NCBI RefSeq assembly: GCF_047496725.1
Contig: NC_132970.1
Coordinates: 20,920,001-20,984,000, forward strand
DNA length: 64,000 nt
From: Anoplolepis gracilipes
Taxonomy: Eukaryota > Arthropoda > Insecta > Hymenoptera > Formicidae
Direction: 5' to 3'
The notes beneath the pieces were generated by a model that was given only the letters and a program-made list of their open reading frames with translations, made no database searches and had not been told where the DNA came from. The translations under genes were made by a program, and so were the position numbers. Positions 50,201 through 61,725 of this stretch are shown piece by piece (position 1 is the first letter of the stretch; the number at the start of each line of letters is the position of its first letter).

Positions 50201-50623
50201 TTTCGTAACAAAAAATTTGCATATTTTAGACACAATGTTACATAAGTCGATGCCAAGAAGAGTCCTTCCGTTAACTCATCGATTTGATTACGCGAACGAA
50301 TCAGTTCTATCACCTCGAATATTGTAAACTCATATATTAAGAAGAAGATTGCATACCTGCGAGTATAAAAATTTAGGATCAATAGTTTCAAAAATAATCA
50401 AAGAAAAATTATCTCTCTGATAACTTTAACAATTTTATATAAAATTAAAAATAGTTTTATATTTATTTTAATTTTAAATAGAGATACGTCACGCGCGTTT
50501 ATATTTTATACTTAAATACTTGTAACAGAAATGTAGACAACCAACAAAGATGTTATCGTCTTTCCTCTCTTGCCATGCGCCACAAAACCATAAGACCTTA
50601 AAGTTCACCGGCAAAATGTCCAT
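47216..50623 (-). CDS. odorant receptor B (insect 7tm_6 family), intact
   Basis: Six exons: 50520-50623, 50103-50356, 49158-49624, 47755-47859, 47475-47630, 47216-47269; 1140 nt, 379 aa, no lesions. It starts MDILPVNFKVLWFCGAW. Hallmarks: YEFTIFEVIELI, LPTKSYVPYSVS, NVSFDSLVYGFTIH, EECVRHH, FFYCWFGNELELK, SQKGLTFSNN, SLDTFTW, TSYSAFNLLQQASN. It has the same exon lengths and phases as OR-C at 55711, with which it shares most residues, so the two are young tandem copies. Intron 3 carries an internally deleted mariner that OR-C lacks. It is an Orco-dependent odorant-gated channel subunit by family knowledge; the ligand is unknown. Confidence 0.93.
47967..48881 (+). mobile_element. internally deleted mariner in OR-B intron 3
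   Basis: TIRs TTGGGTTGTTCAAAAAGT and ACTTTTTGAACAACCCAA are flanked by TA at both ends. Length is 915 bp against ~1.3 kb for a full mariner. The 5' part of the transposase is open from ATG 48146 to 48463 (FRQVLLYYFRKRKNVVQA, RQFQYWFAGFRS, GRPLKIDDEKI, the helix-turn-helix region). The middle with the first catalytic Asp is missing. The remaining 3' part shows HHDNARPH, PPYSSDLAPSNYHLF (third Asp replaced by Asn) and frame breaks. It cannot encode active transposase but the ends look intact. Confidence 0.92.
49853..50004 (-). repeat. short inverted-repeat element with a hammerhead-like motif, OR-B intron 2
   Basis: TTGAGAGCAAGATGTGGTAAA on the left mirrors TTTACCCCATCTGGCTCTCAA on the right, about 150 bp apart. 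Between them the minus strand reads CTGATGATGGTTCAAAAAGT, then CGAAAC: a CTGATGA core, short stem and GAAAC as in Penelope hammerhead motifs. Confidence 0.65.
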
Positions 50624-51149
50624 AGCTGCACGATATCTTCATTTCATTTGGTATGTCTCAATAGAAATGCCTTCGTTTATTAATAATGAATGATGAGTCC
50701 AAGATCGATCACAGTAAGAAGAAATTTCCAGTAATATTTTATCATTGTAAAGTACATTGATAATATAATATTAGCATACGTACACTATCATAGAAGATAT
50801 TTAAATTTTAAAGATAGTCGACTTATGGTATCTCCAACTATGTAATCTTTTTCCAATGTTATGTATATTGCTCTCATAGAAAAAAAAAATAATACCAAGG
50901 TTGTGTTTTGACCTTATGTCATCGTGGAAGAAATTTATTCAAATGACAACTTTTTCGTTGATGAAATATTAAGTAGTGTTGCGTCTGCTTTGTGAAAAGT
51001 CTAGTCATAGTAAATAAAATATCGTATACACATTGAGCTATTCAGGAGAATCCGCGGATAGTAATGACACGGACATAATACTTTAGCTTTTAATATTCTC
51101 ATTTCGTGAATTGTAAATCGACTAAAATAAGCCTTAAAATAAATCATTT
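50624..51149. other. upstream region of OR-B
   Basis: No gene recognised. Parts resemble the region upstream of OR-C (near 58000-58330, e.g. TTGCGTCTGCTTTGTGAAAA), so the duplication also included 5' flank. Confidence 0.5.
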
Positions 51150-51580
51150 TTTATCACATTTTCAATTGTAACTCGTGTCTGTATCAACAGTAGAAAAACA
51201 CTCGAAACAGGATGCTCTCAACATATAAAATCAATGAGAGAAATCTGACGCTGAGAAGCAAAAATGCTTATTGTTAATTCAGTATATTTGCGTGATAGAT
51301 ACGCGCAATATATAGATACACATTTAGATGATTAATAAATAAATAGTAATGATGTTTTTTTATTAACAATTTGCTATCTGCTATACAATAAAGATGTTTA
51401 ACATAATATTATAAAAATTTTTACAATGTTGATTAGAGTAGAGCAGATATGTATGTACATCTTGAATGGCAGAGGTCTGTCGGTATTTTTAAGTTCCACA
51501 ATTAGGAGCGAGTCTGAGAATTATACAAATGGCTTGAGATATACTCATAAAAGCTCGGACACTACTTGGCTGTAATAGAT
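51150..51580 (-). pseudogene. odorant receptor relic (OR-D-like exons 3 and 4)
   Basis: About 51160-51262 matches exon 4 of OR-D (LLSVRFLSLILYVES, FFYC, HELQLK) with TGA at 51184-51186 replacing the Trp codon. About 51455-51578 matches the start of exon 3 of OR-D, with TAG for the conserved Trp of AKW and frameshifts. The rest of exon 3 and all other exons are missing. The closeness to OR-D rather than to the adjacent OR-B shows that a second receptor lineage once occupied this slot. Confidence 0.8.
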
Positions 51581-52857
51581 ATGTATGTAGAATATTTTGA
51601 AAAATGTATTATAAAATATATATATTATTTTAATATTTACAATAATTTACACCATATATTTAAATAGAAGAAATTATGCGTGTACTATAAAATATTGAAA
51701 AATATTATGTAATTTTCTATTTAAAAATATTATGTATTTCTATTTAATACATATACGCACACTTGAATCTGCATGATTTCGTCATTGGTCTTTTTTCTTT
51801 TATTCGGATTTATATTATTGAATTTGTGCTTTTTTATTTAATTAAAAAATTTTAAATTTTATTTTTAATTTAATTAAATTTGATATATTTTAAGTATTTA
51901 TACTCTGATATCTCTCATACATAAAAATCTTAATATACTATCACTATAACACTATGTAAATATATTTTCAAATACACTTTTAAAATTTGTTATTATATTA
52001 TTATCATAACAAATTCATAGATATTAAATGATATATATATATATATATATATATAATGATATATATATGTCTGTAATAGAATAAAAATGTTATTAATAAA
52101 TTAATTTTTTTTTAATTTAAATGAAAGATACACAAAGGTACATTAAAAGTTAACTATATATATAGTGCAAACGTGTTGCAAAATTAATATATAATGTCTA
52201 TAGTACAGCATGCTTACATATAGTAAAGGCACTGGATTTTTTCACCCGCGCTATCATGTTTTTGGGATGCAAGTATCATATCAATAATATCAAAAATCTT
52301 TGTCATCTTCGTCAAATAATAGTGCTTAAAATTTCGAAAGAAATTTAATCTTTTGACAAAATAATTAATTGTGCAACAAGGTAATTCTCTACAAAACTTT
52401 ACGCACTCTCATTTGCATACCATTTTTAATCACCACGAGATTTTCAAATTTAAATAAATTTTATATTTTAAATATTATTGAATAATAACAAATTATACTA
52501 TAAAATAAAATTATTGTTATTATTGTAATAAAATGTAGCTATATAGAGTTTATTTTTAGTTAGCGCACAATTTTTGATATCATTATTTTTGTAAGAAATT
52601 TGTACAACTTTTTTAATATAACTTTTTTCAATTAAAGTACATATTTTTTACAACTTTTTCACCTTTTTATACTTTTTTGTAAAAAGAGATTTTTTTAGAG
52701 ATATAACTAATACTATATATATATATATATATATAAATGCACATATGCATATGTATATTATGTACATATAAACAATATTTTCTTATCTAGAACATATTTA
52801 TACTAATATATTAATTTTATTTTTTTAATCAACAATAAATAATTGTCACACTTATTA
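51581..52857. other. AT-rich spacer left of the UGT fragment
   Basis: Contains weak similarity to OR-D intron 1 (AATAAAAATGTTAT-AATAAA and AAAAGTTAACTATA, near 52080-52165 and 60660-60760). Otherwise TA-rich simple sequence; no exon recognised. Confidence 0.45.
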
Positions 52858-53688
52858 TTAATATTTGAATGGATTACATTTGTTTGCTCTTTTGCAATTT
52901 AGATGCGGTACATACATGATACGACGACAAAAATTAAATAATTTTTTCAATACAAAAAATACTATCAATAATATTATGATAAAATAAAAGAATACAAATG
53001 CATAGATATCGATCATGTTCTGTTCTATCCAGCTCTGAGATCTAAGCGGGGATTCTAAACTTCTATGTGGATGTCGAACGACGTATTCGATCGACCATAT
53101 TGCCAAATCTAACGGCGGCACTGGTCGATCCCGAAATTCACTAGATAATTGTTTCATATTTTTTGTATAACTGCATGAAAAATATTGTATTATTAATAAC
53201 ACATCTTAATTAAATAGAAGTAGAACAGAATCTAATAAAGCACACCTAAATAAAAAATTAAATTCTAAAAAAATTATTTTAATAAATTTTTGTTACAGTA
53301 ACTGTTTTATATTATTTTAAATTATTCTCTTAAATTATTCGCATATTTATTATTTGCATAATAATTATTATATTAAACTATTATCAAAATTTATCTACAA
53401 ATCGTCTAAGTTTATAATAAATAAATTTTATTAAAATTATTAACACATCAAAAAGGTTCAAATAGCATACCTTTCATTGTAAAGTATTTCTTCAAGCGCA
53501 TAACACGGATTCTGTGGATAAAGTTTTAATATCTAACGGTACAGCGACACCTTTATGTACTAATAAGGCCACATTAAATTTTTTATCCGTAAAAAATGGC
53601 ATTCCGATCACTGGTACACCTTTCCAAATAGCTTCCTGTGTACTGAGAAGACCACCGTGCGTCCAGATTGCTTTTACATTTTTGTGAG
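52858..53688 (-). pseudogene. UDP-glycosyltransferase (UGT) 3' fragment, frameshifted
   Basis: The two last exons of an insect UGT: 53471-53688 and 52858-53170. The first has the UGT signature region, WTHGGLLSTQEAIWKGVPVI and MPFFTDKKFNV; the second has FRDRPVPPLDLAIWSIEYV, then a single transmembrane helix (FVFFYFIIILLIVFFVL) and a basic cytosolic tail. Splice phases match. The first exon is 218 nt instead of the expected 220: near 53500 the frame changes so that the following ALEEILYNE-coding bases fall out of frame. The acceptor-sugar DQ pair of the signature reads DK. No upstream exons were found. UGTs conjugate small lipophilic molecules, including odorants; this copy is very likely dead. 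Confidence 0.85.
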
Positions 53689-53989
53689 CTGAATATATAA
53701 ATATATTGCAATAAACATTATATCATTTGCTAATTATTTTTAAATTTTCAAATAATGACATCTATTTATTATTATGATAAAAACTTTAGCACTTATCATA
53801 GAGATTTCAGAAAAAAATGTAATAATTTGACGAAAGCTTACCAAAAACTAATGATATTATTAATTATTTCAAAAATAAAATTTTTCGCTAATCAATTATA
53901 TAGAAAGAATTATACAGAAAGCCAAAGAGAAGACCAAATATTTAATCTTTGTAATATTTAATTATCTTATCATACTCTGATGGTATCAT
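53689..53989. other. spacer
   Basis: AT-rich, no recognised exon of the UGT or of ADGF. An open frame on the plus strand is low-complexity. Confidence 0.45.
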
Positions 53990-54713
53990 CATATGAGATT
54001 AATGATTCATATTTTTTAAAACTGATAATTTTGAAAATGAAGTCTGGAAAAAAATGCGTTGCTTTTAATTTATTATTTTAATTATTTATTTATTTTATAA
54101 CTGTAATGAAAAGTATTGTGAACAAGATGTATACTAAAATAGACATATGTTAGGTTCATCCCAATTTTCTTTGTTAAGCTGAGAATATATATATATATAT
54201 ATATATATACAGGGTGTCCCGAAATGACCGATAAATATTAAAAAGTGGTTCTATGAATTTATCTAATTTATGTAATTCTTTTATCACTTGTTATTTTGCC
54301 GTACCTGAGCGCGCGAAATTCTAGTCCTGTCATTCGTGATCTTTAAATCTTTCTAATTTGAAAACTATTGTAGCCTCGACATTTTTGTATTAAATTTTTC
54401 GTCTTAAAATTTTCTAAAGAACCTGCCATTAAAATATTTACCGGCATTTTCGGGACACTCTGTATATACGTAGAGACATCAGTCAATGAGACTAATAGCT
54501 AAAAACACTTGTGCATTTGACAGAACTCTACTCAAACTTCGTAATTGACTTGGTCGACCAGGAGAACAAAGAAGGAACTCTCACAAAATTTACCGACAAA
54601 TTAATTGCTGTTAGTACGAAAATTAAATTTTTCTTTTACGTCGAAAAAACCAATTAGAACGGAGTGTCCATTGAGTTAAACCTTTTCAATGCTTTGTTGC
54701 TTAGACGATCGTC
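53990..54713 (+). pseudogene. partial ADGF duplicate (intron 2 plus exon 3), dead
   Basis: From about 53990 the sequence follows ADGF intron 2 (AATGAAAAGTATTGT, TTAGGTTCAT at the exon border). Exon-3-like sequence then runs to about 54710, interrupted by the 253-bp hairpin element at 54210-54462. Readable pieces are YSNFV, DKLIAVSTKIKFFF and ELNLFNALLL, matching YPNFV, DKLNFVNKNIKFFF and DLNLFDALLL in the intact gene. The metal/catalytic HAGE reads YVEK and the next Trp is a TAG stop. Same strand as the parent gene 13 kb away. Confidence 0.87.
54210..54462. mobile_element. 253-bp hairpin element (CAGGGTGTCCCGAAATG)
   Basis: CAGGGTGTCCCGAAAATGCC-type ends in inverted orientation (CAGGGTGTCCCGAAATG and CATTTTCGGGACACTCTG), flanked by TA and a TA run on the left. 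Only the outer ~30 bp are inverted repeats; the middle is unique. It splits the ADGF fragment. Confidence 0.8.
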
Positions 54714-55710
54714 GAATATCTAATAGAAAATGTTTGTTAAAAAGAATTTCTATCAACATAATATTTTCATTATCAAATTTTCACAGGAAAAAAAATATAT
54801 AATTTTTTAAATTAATTTTGATATATATTGAACTTAATATTGAACGGAAAATATGTGCTTGTGTAGACTTGTGCAACATAAATAATAAACTATACCTAAT
54901 TGTAAGTTAGAAGAAAAAATTTTATAAGACTTAACTAAAAATATAACTTTTCAAGATAATTTCATATTAACTATTAGCTATTAACTAAATATAAATTATA
55001 TAAAAATTTTATTTTAAATTACTAATAAATTTAGTATATACAATAAACGGATATAGTTATAAAACTAAACTTTTGATCAGCGAATATTTGAGATTAATAC
55101 GCAATAATTATTAGTAAAAGTTTAATATAACTAAAATATAGTCATTATGTATTTTAATAATTGAGAAAAATATAAAAGTAGATTTTCCAAATAATATGTA
55201 CAAATATATAGATGCTCCGATAATAAAAAGGTGTTGATTTTACATGTATGCGTGTATCTGTACGCGCAACTTCAAAATCATGAACATATGTGTAATTACA
55301 CGATGAGGAAAACTAATAGCTTGCAAACATTGTTGTTTTCCATCCGCTTGGAATTTGACAAGCAAACGAAATATGTGAAACTAGTGTGGTTGAAAATTAT
55401 TTCAAGTTCGAGATGTACACACTTTTCAGATTTTCGCAAGCAGAAAACGTGAATCATAGAGTAAAATTTATCATAAGGTGAGTGAATGTTTATGATCAAA
55501 ATATTTTAAATCAAAAGAAGTGTGCGTGTGGTGTAATAAATTCAAAGATAACTAAATGGCACATAAAAATAAAAAAAAAAATATAATCAACACCTGTATC
55601 TTTATTATTGAACTGCTCTCATATTACACGTCATACTTACGTCTTATATAAATATAGAACTATGTTTTAATGAAAATAAATTTTATTTCAATTAACGATG
55701 TATCTTTTAA
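54714..55710. other. 3' flank of OR-C
   Basis: Similar to the 3' flank of OR-B (46740-47215), but with an extra block at about 55214-55606. No gene recognised. Confidence 0.5.
55214..55606. mobile_element. inserted block with inverted ends in OR-C 3' flank
   Basis: Absent from the matching flank of OR-B. Its ends, GATAATAAAAAGGTGTTGAT and ATCAACACCTGTATCTTTATT, are partly inverted copies. Neither strand encodes a recognisable protein. A non-autonomous DNA element is likely; borders are approximate. Confidence 0.5.
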
Positions 55711-57910
55711 TTAATTTGATGCTTGCTGCAGAAGATTAAAAGCTGAATAAGATGTTTTACAAATCTAGAGAAACAAAATTAAATTAATAATGTTAAAGAT
55801 TTTATATAATCTGTTCTTTTATATAATTTAAACATTTAGAAAATTATAGTAACAACAATAGTTAAAATACTTTTTTTTAATAAAGTTAAACTTTGTGAGT
55901 GAAAATTTTGCGATATAAATGTATATATTTATTTCTGAGTTTACTTACCCAGGTAAAAGTGTCCAGAGATAATGCAAACATTCTATTACTGGAAAACGTC
56001 AATCCTTTTTGACTGTTTATCATAATAAGTATCAGGGATCTGCGCTCATGCAAAGTAGTCATTGTCCAAGTGCTAAAATAAATGCTATTTGCAATATTTT
56101 TGCTCTGCAAAAAAAGAAATTGCCGATTATACATTGCCATTTGTGCAATCAGATCTAATATTTTCTTGTAATACAATATTAATATTTTGTATTTTAAAAT
56201 TTTGAAATTTTATTGAAATATTACATAATTATTTACTTTTAACTCAAGCTCGTTCCCATACCAGCAGTAAAAAAATATCTGCAGCATTATACTGCTAAAA
56301 TATAATGTCAAAGAAAGACACTCGATACTGAAAAGTTTTGTCTGCAAAATTAATTTAATTTACATATTATAACAATGCGAAACAAGTGTATAGATGAAAT
56401 GTTTTTATATGTTATATTATAAGTTCATAATATAATATATCAAATTTTAGAAAATATAAAATTGCTATTACTGAAATATATTATTAATTGCTTATAATAT
56501 TAAAATATAAGATATCTCAGAAATAAAGTTTATGTGTATCTTATTTTTTACTCTTTAAAATATAAAATATTATAATTATATCGTGTGTAATTTAAAAAAT
56601 TATAATGTAAGCAAAATTACTTTTGATTAGAGAGAGAAAGAGAGAGAGATTTATATTTAACTACAGAATTAATTAAAAAAAAGAAATAATCGACAAAAAG
56701 GCATATATTATTCCAACCTTTGATATCAGGAAAATACTGGTGCAGAGAATAATCAGACTAAAAAAAAAGAGGACCATGACTGTCCAGATGAATAGTTCTC
56801 CTATTTTTTTCACAAAAGAGTGCATAAGTATATGATGTCTGATACATTCCTCAATTGACGCGGTTGCATCCTTTTGTAAATTTACCGACACCCTAATATT
56901 ATCTCGTAATCGGCGACAAATTAGCTCGATCTGCCCGCAGGCATGAATTGTGAAACCATAAACGAGAGAGTCGAATGAAACGTTAAGCATAATCGCATAA
57001 AAGAGTGCTGCAGCTTGTTGTAAATACGTTGCCACATATGGAAATAACTTGGAAACGGAATAGGGAACATATGATTTCGTAGGCAGAATCCATTCATCCT
57101 TGCTGAATCCCAGAATTGGCGCGATCACGAAACCCAGAGCAGTGGCTTGCGACATGATTAAGAAAGAAAGAGTGCTCCACTTAGCTGTCATAAATATTTC
57201 GATTTATTTCACTAAAAGACTTGCTCATTAGAATTCGAACTATCATGAAAAACAATCAGTGCTTTAAAATAAATTTTCCGTTTTATTAATGATAATTAAA
57301 TTGTTTGTATTGTGCTTAGTTATATAAAAAAAGTTTTTCAAATTATATATATTATTTAATAATTATTTTAATTATACCTTTTCGACTATGTATCTCTATT
57401 ATCATCTTTTCCGTCGAATTTCTCGGTTGACACAGTTTTACGCGCAGACAATCCAATAACTCTAATACATCATTCTTTCGTAGTAAAAAATTTGCATATT
57501 TTAAGCATAATGTTACATAAGTTGATGCCAAGAAGAGTCCTTCCGTTAACTCATCGATTCGATCACGCGTACGAATCAGTTCTACCACCTCGAATATCGT
57601 AAACTCATATATTAGGAAGAAAATTGCGTATCTGCAAGTATACAGTTTATATGATCAATAGCTTCTAATAACTAAAGAAAAATTAACTTTCTAATCTGAT
57701 GACTTTAATAATTTAATATAAAATTAAAAGTAATTTTATATTTATTTTAATTCTAAATTTTCTAACAGATACCCTATGCGTGCTTATATTTTATGCGCTT
57801 AAATACTTGTAACAGAGGTGTAGATAACCAACAACGATGTTATCGTCTTTCCCCTCTTGCCATGCGCCACAAAACCATAAGACCTTAAAATTCACTGGTA
57901 GAATGTCCAT
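55711..57910 (-). CDS. odorant receptor C (insect 7tm_6 family), intact
   Basis: Six exons: 57807-57910, 57378-57631, 56718-57184, 56237-56341, 55949-56104, 55711-55764; 1140 nt, 379 aa, all phases consistent and no stops. It opens MDILPVNFKVLWFCGAW like OR-B, then YEFTIFEVVELIRTR, LPTKSYVPYSVS, NVSFDSLVYGFTIH, EECIRHH, FFYCWYGNELELK, SQKGLTFSSN and TSYSAFNLLQQASN. Differences from OR-B are concentrated in exon 1's end (EGKDDNIVVGYLHL against ERKDDNIFVGCLHF) and the loop of exon 3, where tuning residues may lie. It is compact (2.2 kb) and free of transposons in its introns, so it may represent the pre-insertion gene structure. Confidence 0.94.
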
Positions 57911-58608
57911 AGCTGCGATATCTCTGTGTCATTTGGTATCTCAAGACGATAAAAATTCTTCCCTTCTTAATAATGCATAATGAGTTAAAGTTCGTAAAAA
58001 GAAGAAATTTCCAGTAACATTTTATGATTGTAAACTGTACATTAATAATATAATAATAATATACGTACAATATCATCGAGCGTATTTAAATTTTAAAGAC
58101 GGTCAATTTGTGATATCGCCAGCTATGCAATCTTCCTTCAATGTTGTATATGTATGTATATTTTGGCTCTATAGATTGTCATCGCGGAATAAATTTATTC
58201 AAATGACAACTTTCATTCATGAAATATTAAATAGTGTTGCGTCTGCTTTGTGAAAAATATAGCCGGAGTAAATAAAATGTAATCAAATGCACATAGAAAT
58301 AGTCCACGGATATTAATGACATAGACATAATATCTTTCAATCTTCTTATTTATATGAGTCGGATCTACAATAAATTAACTTTTTAACGTTAGATAATATT
58401 ATTATATAGTAAAAATAAATATTTTAATGCATAGAAAGTATTCATATAAAATATTAGTGTATTAAAGCATAAAAATATAAAGAATGTAGAGAGAAACGCT
58501 TTTAGTTCCAAAGACTTTTTATGTATATTTGAAATATACACGGACAGAAAAAAAACGAAATATATGTAATTCTGTATACAATTCATTTTTTCTATAATTT
58601 TGTTCCAG
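57911..58608. other. spacer between OR-C and OR-D
   Basis: 5' flank of OR-C and 3' flank of OR-D, AT-rich; no gene recognised. Confidence 0.5.
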
Positions 58609-60984
58609 TTATATCGACGTCTGCTGAAGAACATTAAAAGCAGAGTAAGATGTTTTCAAAATCTGCAAGATAAAAAAAAGAAGATTAAGAATTATTGCTG
58701 TTCAGATCAAATATATGTATAACTAGAGCATCGCCCTAAACTTACCCAGGTAAAAGTGTCAAGGGCCAAGCTAAAAATGCCATAATAAGACAATTTCAAT
58801 CCTTTTTGACTGATGAACATCATGAACAGCAAACTTTTGCGATCTTTTATCGTGGCGGCTGTCCAATTGCTCAAATATATTGCGTCGCCGATGCTTTTAC
58901 TCTGCACACGCGACAAAAGAATTCCTCGTCATTCATGGTAAGTTTTAATCCCTTTTCTTGAGATGATCTACAATTCGGTCACAAAATTATAAATAAACAT
59001 TATCTGACTAGAACAATTATATGATTTTATGTTCCGAATGGTTCATCGCGAATTATAGATCGACTAAAATTAATTATTATATAATTTTTTATCACCTTTA
59101 ATTGTAACTCGTTTCCGTACCAGCAGTAGAAGAACACTTGAAACAACATGCTTCCGAGATATAGAATCAATGAGAGAAATTCGACGCTGAGAATTTTTTT
59201 CTGCGAAGCAAACTTACAATTAGTTCAGTATATTCACGCGATATAAATATACGCATTGTGAATTAGATTAGCAAAAAAAGATATTTAATATGATGTTAAA
59301 ATTTTTTACATTTTTAATTAAATTTTAAGAAATTAACAGTCGATCGTAAGAATTTGAGTTTACGTAACCTTAGACATTTGAAAAATACTGGTGCATAGGG
59401 TGACCATGCTGAAAATAAATAACAACGTCACGGTCCACACAAATAATGATTGTATCCTGCGTACGATCTCGTGTACGCGTAAGTGATGTTTCACGCACTC
59501 GCTAATCATCACGTCTTTATTCAAATCTAATTGATATTGTGCTACATCCGAATAATTCTTGAAGATTTTTGACAGACGATAACATAGCAACTCGATCTGT
59601 CCACAAACGTGAAGAGTAAAACCGTAGACGAGGGAATCGAACGAGACGTTGAGTAGAACGCCATAAAATATGGCACCTGTATGCTGAAGATATGTAGCTA
59701 AATACGGATATAAACCAGCTATCGAGTATGGCAAGTACGTCTTGAATGGCAGAGGTCTGTCGGTATCTTGAGGTCCCATAATAGGAGCAAGCACGAGAGC
59801 TATACAAGTGGCTTGAGATATACTCATAAAAATTCGGACGCACCACTTGGCTGCGATAGACGTATATGTATATTATTATTACTTTTTTTAAATTATTATT
59901 TTAATATATTATACATATTATTTTAATATTAAAAAAAAATGTATACCACATATTTAAATAGAATATTGTATGTCGTAAAATATTGAAAAATATTAATTTT
60001 TTATTTAATTAAATTTGATATATTTTCAGTAAAATTTATGCTCTCTCACAACACACACAAATCTTAATATACTATCTCTAAATAAATGTATTATTTTCAA
60101 AATTTGTTATTAATAATATTATTATTATATTATATGTATTACAATAATTATAATAATACTATTATATAATAATTTTGGTTTTAATATTAAAATTCATTAT
60201 TTGCAATAACTTTGTTAAAATGATAATTACTGGATGAGTACCTTTACGATCGTACTTAATCAGGATTAATTTTTCTTCAGAATCCCTTGGCCGACACGTT
60301 TCGCAACGAAAACAATTCAGCAACGTGCACACTTCATCTCGTCGCGCTAAAAAGTTTCCGTACTTCATACATAAAGCTACATAAGTTAACGCTAGGAAGA
60401 GTCCTTCTGTTAGATCTTCGATATGATCGTGAGTTCTTATTAGTTCAATTACTTCGGATATCGTAAATTCGTATATTAAAATTACTATAGCGTACCTACA
60501 AATTTAATTATGTTTTAATAAATAAAAGTACCCACGTCTTATCATCATATTATAACATATCAATTGAGTGAACGACGAATTATTTGAATTTAACTAGAAA
60601 TTATAAATGTAAGTAGATTTCCTCTAAATGATGTATTAATGTACAATAGTGTCTCTGTAGTAATAAAAATGTTATCAATAAAAACATTAATAAGTTAGGT
60701 TTTAAAAAGTTTAGAGATAGAGAAAGAGAGAGAAAAAACACAACAATCAAAAGTTAACTATAGACCTATAGAGAGTACAATTGTCGAGAAATTCACATAC
60801 GTATATAGTCACACATTTAATTCTATGATATATAGACATAAGATATGTGATTTAAATATACCACATTTTCATTGTCGTACCTGTAGCAGAAACTTATAAA
60901 ACGAACGAAAAGACTGTTATTATATTTTTCGCTCCATGCACCGCAAAACCACAAAACTCGGAAATTCAATGGCAATATATCCAT
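58609..60984 (-). CDS. odorant receptor D (insect 7tm_6 family), intact
   Basis: Six exons: 60881-60984, 60242-60495, 59369-59850, 59096-59200, 58746-58901, 58609-58662; 1155 nt, 384 aa, no lesions. It opens MDILPLNFRVLWFCGAW. Exon 2 has YEFTISEVIELIRTH and the Cys-rich NCFRCETCRPRDS. Exon 3 has LPFKTYLPYSIA, NVSFDSLVYGFTLH and SECVKHH and is 15 nt longer than in B and C, in the loop before SECVKHH. Exon 4 ends FFYCWYGNELQLK. Exon 5 has FISQKG and ALDTFTW; exon 6 TSYSAFNVLQQTSI. It is clearly a separate lineage from B and C. A relic of its closest relative lies at 51150-51580. Function as Orco-partnered tuning receptor is by family. Confidence 0.94.
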
Positions 60985-61431
60985 TGCTCCGGAATGATCG
61001 TTTCAATGTTGTTTCACTTGAGCACTCTCTTATCGTGGTTCACTATGTCTTGAAAATATGCAACTTATAGGAAAAATATAACGAAACATATCATGCCTTG
61101 TCAACGCTCGTTGTCATGAATTAAAAATGAAGTCGCTAGAACGTTCTTTATAAAGTATTCCTTAACATTTAATGTCGTCGAGGGAGACTTTCTTCGCTGA
61201 TTTATTTTATTATTATATTTTCTTCCTTGCATTAGTTTTCAATTTTCTTATCAAACGTCTGCGACGATGTACTTGTATGTTATTTTGATAAATTATGAAC
61301 TTGCATAATTTATCATACATTATTGTAGGGTAAGGAATATTGAAAATAAGAAACATTGTTACTATATCAGAAAAATCGAAGAATGCATAAAAAAATCTGA
61401 AAAAATTATAAAAAATACTTGAGATAATACT
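60985..61431. other. upstream region of OR-D
   Basis: AT-rich; nothing recognised. Confidence 0.5.
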
Positions 61432-61572
61432 TTATTTTTTCACGTAATTGCCATATACATTCATGCACTTATCGTAACGTGAAATGAGTCTTAAAATTCC
61501 ACTTTTAAAGTTACTGCACTTGAACTTTTTGAACCTTCATAATAAGACACCTTCTTGAAGCTCTTGATCCGA
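61432..61572 (-). pseudogene. mariner transposase C-terminal relic
   Basis: The minus strand reads SDQELQEGVLL, a stop, then FKSGILRLISRYDKCMNVYG and NYVKK before TAA at 61432-61434. The (R/W)YDKC...YG.Y...K ending is typical of mariner transposases. No upstream domain or TIR was found. Confidence 0.55.
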
Positions 61573-61620
61573 AACTGTTGTTTACCAAAGTCAAAGTAGA
61601 CTTGAGAGAGGCAAAAAAAC

Positions 61621-61725
61621 AACGTTTCGACCTTTAATTTAGGTCCTTTTCAAGTCTTTCATGACATAATAAATCAAGAAGTTGAAAAATTTTTCCGTTC
61701 TAACGTCGAAGGTCGAAACGTCGTC
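61621..61725. repeat. inverted pair of hammerhead-like Penelope motifs
   Basis: The minus strand at 61621-61660 reads CTTGAAAAGGACCTAAATTA, then AAGGTCGAAACG. The plus strand at about 61700-61725 reads GAAGGTCGAAACGTCGTCG. The two motif ends face each other about 50 bp apart. The first is the same subtype as the copy at 23632. Confidence 0.6.

Noticed and set aside
55231..55499. Overlapping open frames on both strands
   Set aside because: Inside the inserted non-coding block in the OR-C flank; no resemblance to known proteins.
59517..59846. 109-codon open frame on the minus strand
   Set aside because: Second frame of OR-D exon 3, which is well supported in the other frame.
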